From assembly GCA_021801305.1 (NCBI GenBank), contig JAJYYD010000124.1:1-6775 (forward strand): 6,775 nucleotides of DNA, given 5' to 3'. This document shows positions 6,034 through 6,775 of this stretch, one piece after another. This stretch comes from Thermoplasmata archaeon. Lineage in GTDB: Archaea > Thermoplasmatota > Thermoplasmata > Thermoplasmatales > Thermoplasmataceae. The notes under the pieces are model-generated. The model made no database searches. It was not told where the DNA came from and saw only the letters and a list, made by a program, of their open reading frames with translations. Position numbers and translations under genes: made by a program. Within the stretch, counting starts at the first letter, position 1, and each line of letters opens with the position of its first letter.

Positions 6034-6775
6034 TTGAAATACACTGAAAAAGTGAGATGCTTTGACTCCATAAGGGTTAAACCTCTGGAATACCGGGGGA
6101 AATCCATAAGGGGAACTGTATCATTTTTATCAGGAAGCACAGAAGAAAGCTTTGAACTCATCTTCACCTATTCAGACCATGTTGATGCAGACGAAAACCT
6201 TGCAGGCATGCTGCTTACAATGGCTGCAATTAATTTCACGTATTTTTCAGGTTCACTTGTTCTTGAATTTCCTGTTTCGGAGAACGATCTGGAAATAATA
6301 AGGAAATACGTCAGGATAAATAACACTGAAGTTTTCGTTAACAAGCTCTGCAGAAGGCGTTTTGAGTTTGTGAAAAAGGAGTACCTGCCTGAGGAAGCGG
6401 ATATCACGGAAGAAAATGCAAGGGGATCAACAGAGATCATTGCACCTTCAAGGAAAAATAAGGAGTCGCGGGTAACCTTTAAACCGGGAAACAGTGTGGC
6501 TGTCCTCTCTTCAGGAGGCAAGGAGAGCCTCCTCACCTACGGAATGCTCAGGGAATCAGGTGCAGACACATATGCATTCTTTTTCAATGAATCGGGCGGT
6601 CACTGGCTTACGGCAAAGACTTCATTTGAATATTACTCGGCAAATTTTAAAAATGTCAAGAAGGTCTGGTCCAATATAGACCGTTTTTACAGATGGGCGC
6701 AGCTAAGGCTGAAAATACTTGATTTTGCTGTTGTGAATAAGAGGGCTGATGACTACCCCATCCAGCTTTTTACGT
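6034..6775 (+). CDS. PP-loop ATP-pyrophosphatase protein, MurL-like glutamyl epimerase candidate (3' end cut)
   Basis: 247 codons are visible; the right edge cuts the gene. TTG 6034 is chosen because of GTGAT at 6026-6030 and tight packing; GTG 6052 (residue 7) is the alternative, and no ATG lies near. Residues 1-150 form an N-terminal domain with AAINFTYFSGSLVLEF (64-79) and a helical segment (83-115). Then comes a strand plus the PP-loop, VLSSGGKES at 157-165 with K163, where E164 replaces the usual D of SGGxDS. Downstream FFFNESGGHW (182-191) and WSNIDRF follow. PP-loop enzymes bind ATP and release PPi, usually after adenylating a substrate. The layout and the short patches (AAINFTYFSG resembling the ALGLSYYKA-type patch, and the PP-loop context) recall MurL, which adenylates and epimerises the terminal Glu of UDP-MurNAc-L-Ala-L-Glu. 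This comparison is from memory and moderate. A tRNA-modifying or ligase-type PP-loop role is not excluded. Last visible gene of the operon. Confidence 0.8.
   Translation, partial: MKYTEKVRCFDSIRVKPLEYRGKSIRGTVSFLSGSTEESFELIFTYSDHVDADENLAGMLLTMAAINFTYFSGSLVLEFPVSENDLEIIRKYVRINNTEVFVNKLCRRRFEFVKKEYLPEEADITEENARGSTEIIAPSRKNKESRVTFKPGNSVAVLSSGGKESLLTYGMLRESGADTYAFFFNESGGHWLTAKTSFEYYSANFKNVKKVWSNIDRFYRWAQLRLKILDFAVVNKRADDYPIQLFT

Noticed and set aside
6168..6536. 122-codon open frame on the minus strand
   Set aside because: It lies wholly antisense to the PP-loop gene, whose reading frame has clear motifs (SGGKES); low-complexity Ser/Phe-rich translation with no family features.
1..6775. tRNA or rRNA genes, CRISPR arrays, insertion sequences, direct-repeat attachment sites
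   Set aside because: None seen on reading; the window is nearly fully occupied by protein genes with similar codon style, and no sign of recent transfer was noticed.

Overview
The window looks like chromosome from a wall-less euryarchaeon of the Thermoplasmatales type. The clues are an archaeal-type valyl-tRNA synthetase, an archaeal DtdA-family D-aminoacyl-tRNA deacylase, TATA-like boxes placed so that several genes could be leaderless, GGTGA/GGAGG ribosome sites inside an operon, and heavy use of ATA (Ile) and AGG/AGA (Arg) codons. The taxonomic call is inference from gene content and style; no rRNA is present.

Layout. Positions 1-2335 (minus strand) hold most of valS, truncated by the left edge. 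A short divergent spacer (2336-2463) leads to a small helical protein (2464-2970) that looks like a ferritin/rubrerythrin-type four-helix protein which has lost its metal ligands. After a promoter region carrying a perfect 12-bp palindrome next to a TATA box comes dtdA (3074-3871). A 166-bp AT-rich intergenic region then carries a strong TATA box (3977-3984) and a perfect 7+3+7 inverted repeat (4011-4027) that overlaps the ribosome binding site of the next gene.

The rest (4038 to the right edge) is a compact plus-strand operon of at least three genes. They are a threonine-synthase-like fold-type II PLP enzyme, a DUF1611-family P-loop protein (the family of the D-glutamate N-acetyltransferase DgcN) overlapping it by 16 nt, and a PP-loop ATP-pyrophosphatase protein starting with TTG 8 nt later and cut by the right edge. 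Its architecture (about 150-residue N-terminal domain, then SGGKES) resembles MurL, the ATP-dependent epimerase of UDP-MurNAc-L-Ala-L-Glu.

The main point of interest is this operon. DUF1611 proteins are known to sit beside glutamate or dipeptide epimerases of the enolase superfamily. Here the apparent epimerase slot is filled by a MurL-like PP-loop protein, in an organism expected to lack peptidoglycan, together with a PLP enzyme and downstream of a D-aminoacyl-tRNA deacylase. A previously undescribed pathway that makes, acetylates or removes D-glutamyl (or related D-amino acid) compounds is a reasonable hypothesis. It rests on family recognition by eye and on gene order, not on any search.
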